From Exophiala sp. HKRS030 (Eukaryota > Ascomycota > Eurotiomycetes > Chaetothyriales > Herpotrichiellaceae): a stretch of 64,000 nt of DNA. Position numbers and translations under genes: made by a program. The stretch covers positions 8,063,665 through 8,127,664 of the forward strand of contig JAHWDD010000003.1 in NCBI GenBank assembly GCA_023897205.1. Reading direction: 5' to 3'. Positions 37,867 to 48,806 of this stretch are shown here, piece by piece (positions within the stretch are counted from its first letter, which is position 1; each line of letters starts with the position of its first letter). The notes under the pieces were generated by a model. The model searched no databases. It was not told the origin of the DNA and was given only the letters and a program-made list of their open reading frames with translations.

Positions 37867-38530
37867 TGTGTAGAGAACTCTGGCGCGAGGACGTTGGACT
37901 AAGTGTTCAGGAAGTGATGATGCGCGACCACCTCAAAGACAATGACCATGCACACAGATTTGACACGCTGTTCCGAACAATCGCCTGAAATGTACACCCA
38001 AAGGGTCTATGCCTCGTACAATAATGCCACAAGCGTCGTCAAGTCAAAGCCGCTGAAGATATTGATTCGTGGCTTGCTTTCGAATCTCAGACAAATAGTC
38101 AAGAATAATTGTTTTCAATTGTTGCTTGATTCACGCGGCTCGTCAATATCGTGCCTGCGGAGTTTGAGTAAGTGGTTCTTATTTACTAGTGGACGGTTCT
38201 CCCCATCGTGACTTCCCCCATGCATTTTACAGTAGTGCTTGTTCAAAATGACGTAGCGCTCCTTCCCAACCAGGCGACGCGGGTTTGATATCGCGCAACA
38301 TCGCTTGACTCTCACGAAATGTAAAGGTCACCTATCTGACAACTTCGATTATCCCAAATGATCAAGCAAACAGTCTCTTTCTGACATATCTCACGAATCG
38401 AGTCCGAGAGCCGAAATATAGGTTTGACTCAACATACATTATCTTCTCTGGACATTCTGATAAGGCTCAATCATATCGACAAGGCTATTTCCGACAGTGA
38501 CCAACTGCCGACCAAAGCAGATTCTGAACC
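37867..38530. promoter_or_regulatory. Divergent promoter region, get2 / short-chain dehydrogenase
   Basis: 664 bases separate two start codons pointing away from each other, so both promoters must lie here. I see no obvious TATA box or repeat. Confidence 0.5.
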
Positions 38531-39368
38531 ATGCCTTCTGTTCTGATAGTCGGAGCGACACGCGGCCTGGGAAAGGCGTTGACATCCTACTATGCCGACA
38601 AGCTCTCTTATACGGTCTATGCAACAGCTCGCTCATCCACCACTCCTGACAGTCCCAGTTCAGACAAAATCTCATGGCTCACAAACATCGATCTGTCCAA
38701 ACCCACCATCGGAGAAGATCTGTCTTCTGCCTTGAAAGGCAAGTCCATAGACACTGTCATTATCACCGCCGGCTACTTTGCAACCGAGGATTTTGGGGAA
38801 GCCAAGTGGGACGAACAAGTCAAAATGTACACACTCTCTTCTGTAGCTCCAGTATTTGTGGTAGAGGGCTTGGTCAAGTCTTCCATTCTGTCCAAAGGCA
38901 GCAAAATCGTCTTGGTATCCTCGGAATCAGGCTCGATTACTCTCAGGCATGAGCAAGAAGGTGGAGGCAATTATGGCCATCACGGATCCAAGGCAGCTCT
39001 GAACATGGTCGCCAAGCAACTGTCGTTTGATCTCAAGGACAAAGGTATCGCAGTGGTGTCCATCCATCCAAGGTAGGAGAAACCTGTGCAGTATCTCCAG
39101 GTCTACCCGTACTAGTCTGACAAATGATTACAGTTTCATGAGGACAGAAATGACCAAAGGCGTGGGCTTTGATAAATTTTGGGATGATGGCGGTGCTCTT
39201 GAGCCTGAAGAAGCTGCACGCATTACCGCTGAGTGGGTTGAGAAAGACTTTGATCTCGACAAAACCGGCACATATTGGGCACCGAGGGGTACTCGAGATA
39301 TCGGAAATTGGGATGTTGTGGTTGGTAAAGACAAAGCGAAGGAAGGCGCTGTGGAATTGCCTTGGTGA
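38531..39368 (+). CDS. Short-chain dehydrogenase/reductase (C-factor-like fungal subfamily)
   Basis: A cytosolic Rossmann-fold NAD(P)-dependent oxidoreductase of unknown substrate. Exons 38531-39072 and 39134-39368 (61-nt intron, GTAGGA..CAG) encode 258 residues. The cofactor loop is GATRGLG (residues 7-13), the central strand VIITAGYF replaces the classical NNAG, and the active-site Ser lies in VLVSSESGS. The YxxxK box reads YGHHGSK: His occupies the position four before Lys where Tyr is usual, and a Tyr lies six before. I recall the same YGHHxSK form in related fungal proteins, so it is probably a subfamily trait. C-terminal FMRTEMTK and GTYWAPRG are typical of this group. It converges with cdc31 (162 bases between stops). 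Confidence 0.9.
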
Positions 39369-39530
39369 ATTGCACAACGTGTCCAATCAGGGTATTAGTA
39401 TCCAAACGTTGGCTTTCCAACGGAGGTTAGGGCCGGAGAAGGGGAGCTATACTCCTACCACATCGGCCTTAACTAGCCCAGAAGTTCCAAGGATTAATGG
39501 ATGATAAAGATGGGCTTCTCGGGAAGGTGT

Positions 39531-40329
39531 TCATTGTAGACAAATGGCATAGAAAGCTTCTTTTGAGACAGTACCGTTGCCATCGTAATCGAACTCCTCG
39601 ATCATAGCCTGAATTTCTTCATCTTCCAGACCTGTCTCGCCCAATTCGCGAGCCACGCGTCGAATATCTTCCACGTCGATATAGCCCCTTTGATCCGGGT
39701 CGAAGAGGAGAAGGGCTCGCTCAACCTCTTCGGCAGGGTCTCGGTCATGGACTTTTTGTGCGGCCACACGCTGAAACGCGCTTTGCGATATCAGAAGCTG
39801 ACTGGAATGATAATTTTGCTGTCCCCGGCCTGGAGGTCCTCGTTTGAACTGTGGTTTGGGCACACCGTTGGTCTGCATTATTTGGGCTATCTGCGCTTTT
39901 GGCAGAGAAAACCCTAGGGATCGTAGCGCGACTCGTAATTCGTGGTAATCCAGGTGTCGGTCTCGGTCGAGGTCGAACAGATCGAACTGGTGATAGGCGC
40001 GTTAGTCTTTCTGGCAGGATGCGACACGACACAGATTGCCAACATACTGCTTCATTAATCTCATCTCTCTGCTCCTCGCTCAATTCGCCCAAGACGTTTG
40101 ATTCCTTTTCAATACTCGACCTTTGCTGTTGCTGTTGTTGTTGCTGTTGCTGCTGGGGTACTGTTGACGACTGTCCGAATTGATATGATTGATCTGGCCT
40201 GCGACCGAGACCGGACTGAGAATAGCCTTGTGTTCCAGGGCCGCCGGTCTTGATGGCGGTGCGATCGGGCAGTTTACTCGACGAAGGGTAGACATTGCGA
40301 GCAGGGAACGAGGGCCCAGCCTGCGCCAT
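39531..40329 (-). CDS. cdc31: Centrin / Cdc31-type EF-hand protein
   Basis: A calcium-binding centrin acting in spindle-pole-body duplication and, in yeast, in the TREX-2 mRNA export complex. Exons 40329-40048 and 39986-39531 (61-nt intron, GTATGT..CAG, branch GACTAAC) give 245 residues. After a roughly 80-residue Pro/Ser/Gln-rich extension with an 11-Gln run comes SEEQRDEINEAF, then EF-hand 1 (FDLDRDRHLDYHEL). The second hand is degenerate and expanded (PKPQFKRGPPGRGQQNY). EF-hands 3 (FDPDQRGYIDVED) and 4 (FDYDGNGTVSKEAF) look functional. ATG 40329 is the first Met in frame; upstream frames are not conserved. It is longer than canonical centrin (about 170 residues), so a centrin-like paralogue is possible. 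Confidence 0.88.
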
Positions 40330-40908
40330 CGAAGGGGCTTGTCGTGGAGGCAGATGCGCCAACGTCAGCTATTGCGTGCAAGACAATACATGTAGATTGA
40401 GTGTGTAAAGGGTAAATTGGATGCAACTGCAAATACATGTAGTTAGTGGAGGTGGGTGGGTGAAGCGCATTGTTTACTCGTGGCATACCTGAACTATTCT
40501 GTTATCGTAATAGCAGAGGAAATTGGAGACCAGATGAATCGGAGAATCAGGTCGCGTCATGGTTGGACATGACGCGTACGGGTCGAAGAGGCGCGTGGGC
40601 GCTGGGAATTGGGGTTGTGGTCAACAAAGGAAGACACCTAAAGGCTAACAGCCGCCTAGGGGAGATGGACCTGCTTGAACTTGGCACTCAATTTAGGTGC
40701 TTTGGGTCTTGTGTGCAGAGCCCAGTGCCCGCAATGCTTAGCTAATCTCGTCAAATTCTCCATATGCTTTCATATCTCACACTAAGGCAGTCGGCCTAGA
40801 TTCGTCCAGCCTGCGATACAGTAAAATCATTGTCGCAGTCATCCACTTCTGATACCAGCTGGAGACTCGCATACACATTGACGGGATCAACATGTCCGTG
40901 CAATCATT
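40330..40908. promoter_or_regulatory. Divergent promoter region, cdc31 / DNA polymerase iota
   Basis: 579 bases between two divergent start codons. An upstream ATG at 40891 opens a short frame overlapping the polymerase start. I see no clear core-promoter element. Confidence 0.45.
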
Positions 40909-42728
40909 ATGCAAAAGGCTCGCGGCTTGCAACGAGATGACCGCAGGGTGATCATCCACTTTGATTATGATTGTTTCTACGCCTCGGTCGTCGAGAACGA
41001 GGATCCTGCGTTGAAGTCTGTCCCTCTGGCCATCCAGCAGAAACAGATCATCGTCACTTGCAACTATGAGGCCAGACGCCGTGGACTACACAAGTTACAA
41101 CTCATCACTGAGGCCAAAAGAGTTTGTCCTGAAGTTGTTATCATCTTGGGTGAAGACTTGACTCGATTCCGGAATGCGTCAAAGGACTTGTACAGTTTCT
41201 TGCAAGCCTCTATCTGGAGTGGCAGAGCTGAGCGACTTGGATTTGATGAAGTCTGGTATGTCGAGTTGATAAAGTTCTATCGTGGTTTGTCTGACGACTT
41301 GACAGGCTCGACTGTACCGACATGGTTGAGTATAACGCGGACTTGTTGAATCAGAATGACTTGTCGAGGTCGTTCTTCTGTCTCAGCAAGGAAGATCCCA
41401 CCATCGGCTTTACCTACGATGCATCACAAATATACGGACCTTCCTTCCCACCGAAGCCTGTTGCGGTCGAAAGTCTTAGTGAAGTCGATCAAGCCTTGCA
41501 CATGCGCCTCTGTGTAGGCTCTCATCTTGCTCGACATCTACGGCAAGAATTAGAATTACAAAAAGGCTACACTTCGACGGTTGGCATTGCGACGAATAAG
41601 ACGCTGTCCAAACTGGTGGGCAATTTGAACAAGCCTAAAAATCAGACTACTATACTCCCACCGTACCTTCCGGTTGGCTCTCCAGACAACTCGGTAAATG
41701 CATTTCTAGACAGCCACGAAATCGGCAAGATTCCAGGCATAGGATTCAAGATTGCCCAAAAGATTAGGTCTCATATCCTACAGCGCGTGCCCGAGTTCGA
41801 TCGTGGATTGATGTATGGTGGGACCATAGAGTCCGTCACAGTGCTGGATGTTCGAACCTATGCTGACATGGGCCCGGAAGCCCTGGAGGGCATTCTAGGT
41901 GGACCAGGCTCTGTTAGGGGCATCGGCGGAAAGGTCTGGGAATTGATTCATGGCGTGGATGACAGTGAGGTGGGCAAGGTCAAGCGAGTACCATCTCAAA
42001 TCAGTCAAGAGGATTCGTACATGAAGTACCTTCATACCTTTGACCAGGTCAAGAAGCAATTGCAGTTGCTGAGCGAGCGCCTTATCAGGAGAATGCACAT
42101 TGATCTGCTTGAGGAGGATGACGATGTGGACGATGAACACTCGGTGCCGCCGTTGCGGTGGATGGCTCATCCCCGAACGCTGAGACTGAGTACGAGACCG
42201 CGACCACCGCCAGGACCCGATGGTACAAGGGCGAGGACATTTCATCGCATATCCAGATCCAGCCCGATGCCAAATTTTGTTTTCAACCTGAGTGAGCCTT
42301 GCGCAATCCTGGCCGAGAAACTGGTTGAAGAGACTCTTGTACCTATGTTCCGAAAATTGCATCACGAAACGGCCGGCTGGAATCTCAGCCTGATTAACAT
42401 TGCAGCTACGAACATGGCCGAGACTGCGGCTGACAGCAAGGATAGCAAAGGACGAGATATCGCCAAGATGTTTCGACACCAGGATGAATTCCTGAAGGAT
42501 TTTAGGGTGGCACTGCCGGCAGATGATGTCGAGGGAGCTCAATCAATGGGATCTCACAATGACTTGGGCAATGATGAAGCGAATAGCGAGTCCGTCTGGA
42601 CGGAGATGCCGGATGGCTGGGACTCAGAGGACAGTTTGGATCAAATTGTCGATCGGTGTGAATTGTGCCAATCGAGTGTGCCTAGATTTGCGATGACGGC
42701 CCACCGAAGGTATCATGAATTATCTTGA
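40909..42728 (+). CDS. POLI: Y-family DNA polymerase, iota-like
   Basis: A translesion DNA polymerase that inserts nucleotides opposite damaged bases. Exons 40909-41255 and 41306-42728 (50-nt intron, GTATGT..CAG) encode 589 residues. Catalytic motifs are HFDYDCFYASV near residue 17 (first metal-binding Asp) and GFDEVWLDCTDM across the intron (Asp-Glu pair). CNYEARRRGL and GEDLTRFRNASK are characteristic of the fungal polymerase iota group; TVGIATNKTLSKLVGNLNKPKNQTT and the helix-hairpin-helix KIPGIGFKIAQKI follow. The little-finger region spans about residues 330-500. The C-terminus carries CELCQSSVPRFAMTAHRRYH, a C2H2 ubiquitin-binding (UBZ-type) zinc finger expected to recruit it to ubiquitylated PCNA. 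No frame break. Confidence 0.92.
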
Positions 42729-43306
42729 TGGATAGAATAGAATAGAAATCAGCTAAGAATCCTTTGCAAGAATTCTACTCGCACGCAAGCGTGTATACTT
42801 TGTCGGGCTTTGATGAGTAGGCAGTAGGCAGTCCAGTAGTTGGTCAGGTGGGTGTAGTGGCAAGGTCCAATGACAGGACAGAATCGGCCCTACAAGGCGT
42901 CAGCACAAGGCGACCCCGAGATCAAGCAGCTGGACAGAAATGCATGCAATAGCAATAGCCATGTAATTGGTCACGTACGAGGCATTCTACGGAAATGGAC
43001 AATTTGAAAACCTGATGTTAGTTCAGGTAACTAAGTAGAGGGCAGAGATAGCCAACCTCGCACCTCGCCGTAAGTCACAAGCCGTCGACATCCTCGGATA
43101 TTTCCGTTTGGTCATTTGGTCATTATTGCCTGCCTGAATATGTACCCTCTAGGCAGTTCTTTGCTTAGTGTGAACTCCGGCAGCCATGCCTAAGTTAGGG
43201 CAATACTTTACCTATCAGGCTGGTCTCTCAGGTGGCTGCTAGGCTTGATGCGCCGTCCTCAGTCAGCTTGTTAGCACCTGGTTAGGTGTGGAATTCTTCG
43301 TACTTT

Positions 43307-43336
43307 TGGCATCTACTGGCATCTACTGGCATCTAC
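43307..43336. repeat. Three tandem copies of TGGCATCTAC
   Basis: Three perfect 10-base units in intergenic DNA. Confidence 0.95.
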
Positions 43337-43972
43337 ATAGCCAAGTTACGGAACTAGTTAGGTAGGCTGTAGGCACTGAATGCGATGCCCTTAGCCCCCT
43401 CCCACCGACGTTAACCGCTAGTTAGCGTACACATCAAATATCTGCCTCGCAGCAGCACGCCTGTCTCTTCTTCGAACAAGCAGATGATTTGAGATAGAAA
43501 ATTGACAGCTCATCGCTGGACTCACGTCGGTGCCTACTACCTACGCTACTATTCTGCGTGCTGCCTATTTCGATTCAATAAAAGCCCGCCTCGACCCTGT
43601 GATCGCTGACTACTGACACGGAGCTGTGGGGACGAGGGCCAAATTGGGCTATTCTTGTAGATACGACAGGTTATTATAGTTTAGTGCCCCATGTCAGCCA
43701 CGGGGTGGAGCTTTGAAAATCTTGTCGTTGATTCCTCCCGTTGCGTCCGAAGGCTCCGTAGGCTCCTTAGGCCCTTGTTGGTGTCCGAGTGCCCCTCGGA
43801 CAGCCTCCGGGCTCCTAGGGCCTGGCAAAAGGGCCTCCCTAGCCCCCAATCAAACGGGCGAAGAGCTTCTCCGTCCTTGGCTTTGTCGTTTTCAAGAATC
43901 AAGATCCCCCACGATCACAAGATATCGCCTCCCGTCCGGCTGTTCCTGCTTCTTGTCATGATAGAGTGGCGC

Positions 43973-43989
43973 CCTAGGTGGCACCTAGG
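43973..43989. repeat. Perfect inverted repeat CCTAGGTG-G-CACCTAGG
   Basis: An eight-base arm, one central base and an exact reverse complement. Could be a dimeric protein-binding site; no function is shown. Confidence 0.8.
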
Positions 43990-45431
43990 AGGTGGCCTAG
44001 AGTTTGTAACTGAAAATAGAGTAATCTGTCATCTTGAGGTTGAATGGAGGAGCATGGGCCGGAGGTACTTTGCAATGTACCAGACTTTGTATGTGTTTTG
44101 AAGTACCTCTAGCCTCCTATGGTTTCCTCTGGTTTCCTCTGGGTTGCTCTGGCCTCCTCCATATCTGGAAAAAGGCCCAAGTAGGTAATTACCTCGCACC
44201 TGCCGTGACCTGCCTAGTTACAGAGGCAGTTAGTACTCCGTAGCTCCTACCGACTTTAACTCTCTTTGCCATTTCGCCTCTTGATTGTCTCTAACTTTGA
44301 TTTCTTCATCTTCGGCCTCGCAGGTGCCTCGTAATCTCCAATTAAAGACTCGTGGACTCCTAGGCTCGTCAGCTCTCGCAATCTGTTCCTGCATCCTTTC
44401 TCCGGCTGGAAGACTGGTAAGCGAAGCAATCATCCCTGCCGCTCAAACAGTGCCCAACCTGCTTAACCCTTGGTCCTTGGCTGCCCGATTCTTCCCAAGT
44501 TCCTAACGAGCCAACCAGCCAACGAGTCAACCCGCCAACAGACCAACAGACCACCAGCTCTACCCGCAACGCCCCTCGGCCTTGCCAGTCCAGTGACCAG
44601 TGTCCTTTACCCAGGCTTGTCTCCTACAGTCCTTAGGCTTGTCTCTGGTAGGTTGTCTCTAAACGCTTCACAACTGGTCAACCTTGTCCGTCAGCGGCTA
44701 CCGCTAACTCCGATTCCGCTTTTTATGGCAGAGAAAAAATCAGGATTCTCTCCAGAGGAAACGTGGACTGTGTGCTATTTGACGACGTGTTGATGGCGAG
44801 CGGCAAAACATGTTCGATTGTGGCTGTTGACTAAATGACGCGGTTGGTCTACGTAAAGCTTTGTCTACCGAGAAGGTGAGTGTACCAGTTTGTGACTCGT
44901 TTTCATTTCATATCACCTGCCCTTCGTGTGCAAGTTTCTCTGTTCCGTTCTCCCTCACGAGGTTCAAAAATCCCCATTCCTTACTTGTCTTATACAAAAA
45001 AGGCTGCTTAGGTGAGGCTCTTTCAAGCCCTCGACCCCCGACCCTCTCTCTCCAGAGTCCAGTCTCCCAACCCTCGCCTGGCTTAGTGGCCTTTTTATGA
45101 AATCCGCACAACCACTCTCATCAATCATCAGCCATCACTCGGGCAGCCTCCTAAATTCCTAATCCTTGGAAGGGGGGCATACGTGCTTATGTATAGCATC
45201 ATTGGGTCATTGGCAACCCAATAATCCCTCTCTTCGCCTGACTCGTATCCTGGTCGCCCGATATTTCTCACCCACAGCCTACAAAGTCTGCCCCACCGAA
45301 ACATTCTCGAAAATCAGACGAACATTAAAAGAGAGGCCTGCCGGATTCATCGTGCAGGTCCAGGTTTATACCTGCCTGTGAGAGTGGATCGACTGAGTTG
45401 TGGTCAGACTTTGTCACTTAACCCACTCATT

Positions 45432-45551
45432 ATGCTTGCCATATCTACATCTCCGGCGCCGCATATTCTATCTCGATTAGATCCGGGAATCATTCTGTCC
45501 AAATCTTCTTCGCCTCGTGGATCCCTCCCATCAAGGGCATATGACATCTAA
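45432..45551 (+). promoter_or_regulatory. 39-codon upstream reading frame overlapping the next start codon
   Basis: ATG 45432 opens a frame that stops at TAA 45549-45551, just past the downstream ATG 45541 in another frame. If transcribed, an overlapping uORF would be expected to reduce initiation at 45541. The transcript start is unknown. Confidence 0.4.
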
Positions 45552-46461
45552 GAGACCCAAGTTGTCTCTTCAGACTTCTGATATTACTCCTACCTATGTA
45601 GGACCCACCGACAGCAGAAACGCCACCATTTCTGCCATAGCACCCACTCCTACCGGTTACAACACTTTTAACAATGCCTTTGACCTCACATATAGACCAT
45701 CCCCATCCTCCACAGTACCCTCCCCTGGCGGCGCCTCTTCTAGGAGAAATCCACTCAACCAATCTAGCCCGTATACCCTGAATCTACCATATGGAGTTCA
45801 ACCTATCCTCAAAAACAGTCCATTGGCACGAGACCTTCGCCGCTCTTCTCTAGCTCCCGCCAGCCCAAGCCCGCGCGCCACCAATCGACGAATCTTTTTC
45901 CCTGCGCCGAAACATGTTTCTTTCAAATCGGTTCTGGAAGAAGAGATCGTCACGACAGATTATGTTGTTCGTCATGCCGACTTGAGTTCATCGGACGCCG
46001 AAGAATCCTCTTCGTCGGATTCGGAAGAACCTTTACGAAGTACACCAGAGACATCCGACGACGAGTTTGACGATCGTGGAATTCGAGTTGATGAGGGTTC
46101 ACCAAGGGGAAGGAGGAAACGAAATGCCGAGGCTTTATCTCGCGAACTGGACAGTGATGCGGCTGGCACTGAAAATTCAACGAACACTGCTTCGAAACGC
46201 ACTAAGCGGAAAAAGAGGCGATGGGAATGGACGATTCCTCCCGCGATTAAAGTGGTTGATCAAGTGGTGCATGAGACTGTCGAGGACGGAAACAAGACAT
46301 CAGGACAGCAGAGTTCGACGACTAACGACAATTATGAAGAAGCAGAAGAAGCAGCAGAAGAAGCAGCAGAAGAAGTAGCAGAAGCAGCAGCAACAGCACA
46401 AGACAAGGGTGTCACTAATGAAATTGAGGCCACGAAGGTTGCTAATGCCCTGGACGCATAA
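45541..46461 (+). CDS. Conserved fungal protein with RVxF-like motif, function unknown
   Basis: An intronless protein of 306 residues beginning MTSKRPKLSLQT, a start I associate with a family of uncharacterised Pezizomycotina proteins. Largely disordered: an N-terminal NTFNNAFDLTYRPSPSS region, the conserved NQSSPYTLNLPYGVQPILKNSPL block (about residues 70-95), then FFPAPKHVSFKSVLEEEI. KHVSF fits the protein-phosphatase-1 docking consensus [KR]xVx[FW]. Acidic Ser/Asp/Glu stretches suggest casein-kinase targets. A basic KRTKRKKRRWEW is a likely nuclear signal, and an Ala/Glu-rich segment (EEAEEAAEEAAEE) follows near the end. A PP1-regulatory role is inference from the motif alone. The ATG is chosen because homology-like sequence starts there; ATG 45432 opens an overlapping upstream frame. 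Confidence 0.8.
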   Translation: MTSKRPKLSLQTSDITPTYVGPTDSRNATISAIAPTPTGYNTFNNAFDLTYRPSPSSTVPSPGGASSRRNPLNQSSPYTLNLPYGVQPILKNSPLARDLRRSSLAPASPSPRATNRRIFFPAPKHVSFKSVLEEEIVTTDYVVRHADLSSSDAEESSSSDSEEPLRSTPETSDDEFDDRGIRVDEGSPRGRRKRNAEALSRELDSDAAGTENSTNTASKRTKRKKRRWEWTIPPAIKVVDQVVHETVEDGNKTSGQQSSTTNDNYEEAEEAAEEAAEEVAEAAATAQDKGVTNEIEATKVANALDA

Positions 46462-47416
46462 TTACCCACTTGCATTTCGAGGATTCGGGTTTGTACAAAG
46501 TTTCTATTTACCCTGATGCAAAGGGCTAGATATTAATTCAACATTTTGGTCTTTCCAGTAAATCAGTTATAGCGCTTACCACAGCGCAGCGAGGATTTTA
46601 GATTTGCTCTCGCAGACTTGAAGCTCCTATGAGCCTCATCAAAAAGAGGACATGATGTAAATGGTGGTAGGAAGTGTTTCGCAAGCCTCGTGGTAGATGA
46701 ATACCCCCACTCTAGCAAGAATCGCCTTTCGATCAAACAAACTTTTAGCCATCAAAAAGACCACCTAACGGTTCCTTCGATATAGAATGGATTGCAGCAA
46801 CATGCCTATTACTAATCTCGAATGTAAGCCCTTTGTTGCTCTCAAAGGCACACCAGCATCTTGTTTGCGAGAGTGAAACTGATCTGACACGGGGGAGAAC
46901 CTTCAACCTTTTATTCAGGATGAATGCCCCGCCTCCGCATTTTCAGCCTTTCCCATATCTCAAAGGTCTGAACCACAGCGACCGTTACAACTGTACCCGT
47001 ACCGTACCCTTTATCACCCTTTAATCCCCGACAACCCCTCCAGTGCGTATTCGCAAGCATTGCCTATCTAACTAGTCAGCCTCGCATTGGAGTCTGTTCC
47101 ACATACCCTGCATCTTGACCTGGCCTATGTACCGAGCAGAAAGAATCCTCACTTGTTCTGCTAACAGCCTGACTAACCAACTAAAAGCTCTCACACTCCC
47201 TCTCACCTACCGCCCGAGAGGGCTACTGAGACACAAACACATCAACCCATCAACCAGAGTCCAACTTGCCTTGCCCTGCCCTACCCTCCCTTCGACAGCG
47301 TAGCCGCCAACCAAGTCCCTCTCTCTCAGAGTCTCAGTTAACCAACCCGCCAACCAACCTACCAACTAACCAACAAGGTAGTTTAGGTAGTTGGCCATAC
47401 CCACTCAATTACAGCC
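46462..47416. other. Intergenic: promoter region of the nagA-like gene
   Basis: 955 bases with CCAAC/AACC-rich sequence close to the start (47338-47380) and no supportable gene. Confidence 0.55.
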
Positions 47417-48806
47417 ATGGACCCATCCCTAATCTGCTTCACGAACTGCCTGCTCTGCAAATCCGGCGAACTGGTGTCGCAAGACCTGTACTTCAGCAGC
47501 GACACGGGCACCATCACGCCGAACTACTACTACCGCCAAGAAGGCGTGCAGCGCATCGATCTCGGCGGCCTCGTCGTCGCCCCGGGCTTTCTCGATCTCC
47601 AGACTAATGGCTTGATGGGCGTGCATTTTACGACGTTGAATGGTACTGCTGATGGAGATGGGGGTCGAGATGGGGATCGGGATGGGGATGAGCAGAGGTT
47701 GCGAACTGTTAGTGAGGTTGAGGCTAGACATGGCGTTACGGCTTGGTGGGCTACTGTCCCCACGGTGGCGAGGGAGAGGTGGAGAGAGGTATGTCCTTCT
47801 TCCTGGGTTTTGGATGATGGTGTTCTTGTCCTGAGGAGATGGTGTTCGGTTCCTGGCGATGTCTTGGTCGAGAGCCTGGCACGGTTGATGCGTTGCAGGT
47901 ATTCGGCACTCATGCGATATGTGGTTTGCTGACACGCCATGGTTGTTCTAGATCATACCGTCATTAAAGCCTCGCACATTTCCCACAGGAGCTGAATTAC
48001 TTGGTGTCCATGTCGAAGGACCATATCTCAACGCAGCCAACAAAGGCGCTCACAATGCCAGCTATCTGCAGGATCCAACCCAGATATCTCCGGCTGATCT
48101 CTACGGTCTAGAAAACTTGCAAGAAAACATCAAATTCCTCACCCTGGCCCCGGAACTCCCTGGTTCAACGGCTTTAATAGGCCAGCTCCTTGAAGATCAC
48201 CCAGATATTGTCATCTCACTTGGTCACTCATCTGCAACATATGAAGAAGGTCTCGCGGCCGTACAACTTGGCGCAAAAGCACTCACCCACGTATTCAACG
48301 CCATGTCGCCTTTGCACCATCGAAACCCCGGACTTGCCGGCCTTATGGCAACATCACGCGTGCACTACTCGGTCATCCCCGATGGAATCCATCTGCACCC
48401 ATCCGTACTGACAATCTGTCTTCGCAGCGATCCACGCAGATGCATCTTCATCACAGATAGCATTGAACTGGCCGGTCTGCCTGACGGCTCACATCCGGGC
48501 AACAGTCAGATCACTCACCGTCAGTACAAACAAGGCAACCGGGTCACCATTGAAGGTACGGACACATTGATCGGCTCATGCTGTACATTAGATGAATGTG
48601 TGCGCAACGCCGTCGCTTTCACCGGATGTAATCTCGCAGAGTCCGTCCAGTGTGTGACGGAAAACGTGGCCGACTTGATGGGACAAGGAAAACGTGGGAG
48701 ATTGGATACAGGCAAAAGAGCTGATTTTGCCATCTTGGATCTCGAGGGCAATGTTAAGCAGACGTGGATTGCGGGGAAGCGAATATGGAAATCAGAGGAC
48801 GAATGA
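47417..48806 (+). CDS. nagA: N-acetylglucosamine-6-phosphate deacetylase
   Basis: Hydrolyses GlcNAc-6-phosphate to glucosamine-6-phosphate and acetate, an early step of chitin/GlcNAc catabolism in the cytosol. Exons 47417-47788 and 47952-48806 (163-nt intron, GTATGT..TAG) give 408 residues. Amidohydrolase landmarks: PGFLDLQTNGLMGVHF near residue 55, HGVTAWWATVPTV near 105, the metal-ligand Glu in GVHVEGPYLN, His in LGHSSATYEEG, His in THVFNAMSPLHHR, and catalytic Asp in FITDSIELAG. The C-terminal beta-sandwich strand ADFAILDLEG is present. A Gly/Asp/Arg-rich insertion of about 20 residues (near residue 80) is unusual for the family. No GlcNAc kinase, deaminase or transporter gene lies beside it, so the fungal nag cluster is not present here. 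Confidence 0.93.

Larger units (their letters stand above)
42729..45540. other. Intergenic, 2.8 kb, with short tandem and inverted repeats
   Basis: No supportable gene. It contains TGGCATCTAC repeated three times (43307-43336), a 17-base perfect palindrome (43973-43989), TACTCCGTA at 44234-44242, CCAAC/CAACC-rich sequence near 44510-44560, and the leader of the gene at 45541. Confidence 0.55.

Noticed and set aside
47266..47935. Plus and minus frames of 113-171 codons over nagA exon 1
   Set aside because: They overlap the conserved deacetylase exon in other frames, or read into its intron.
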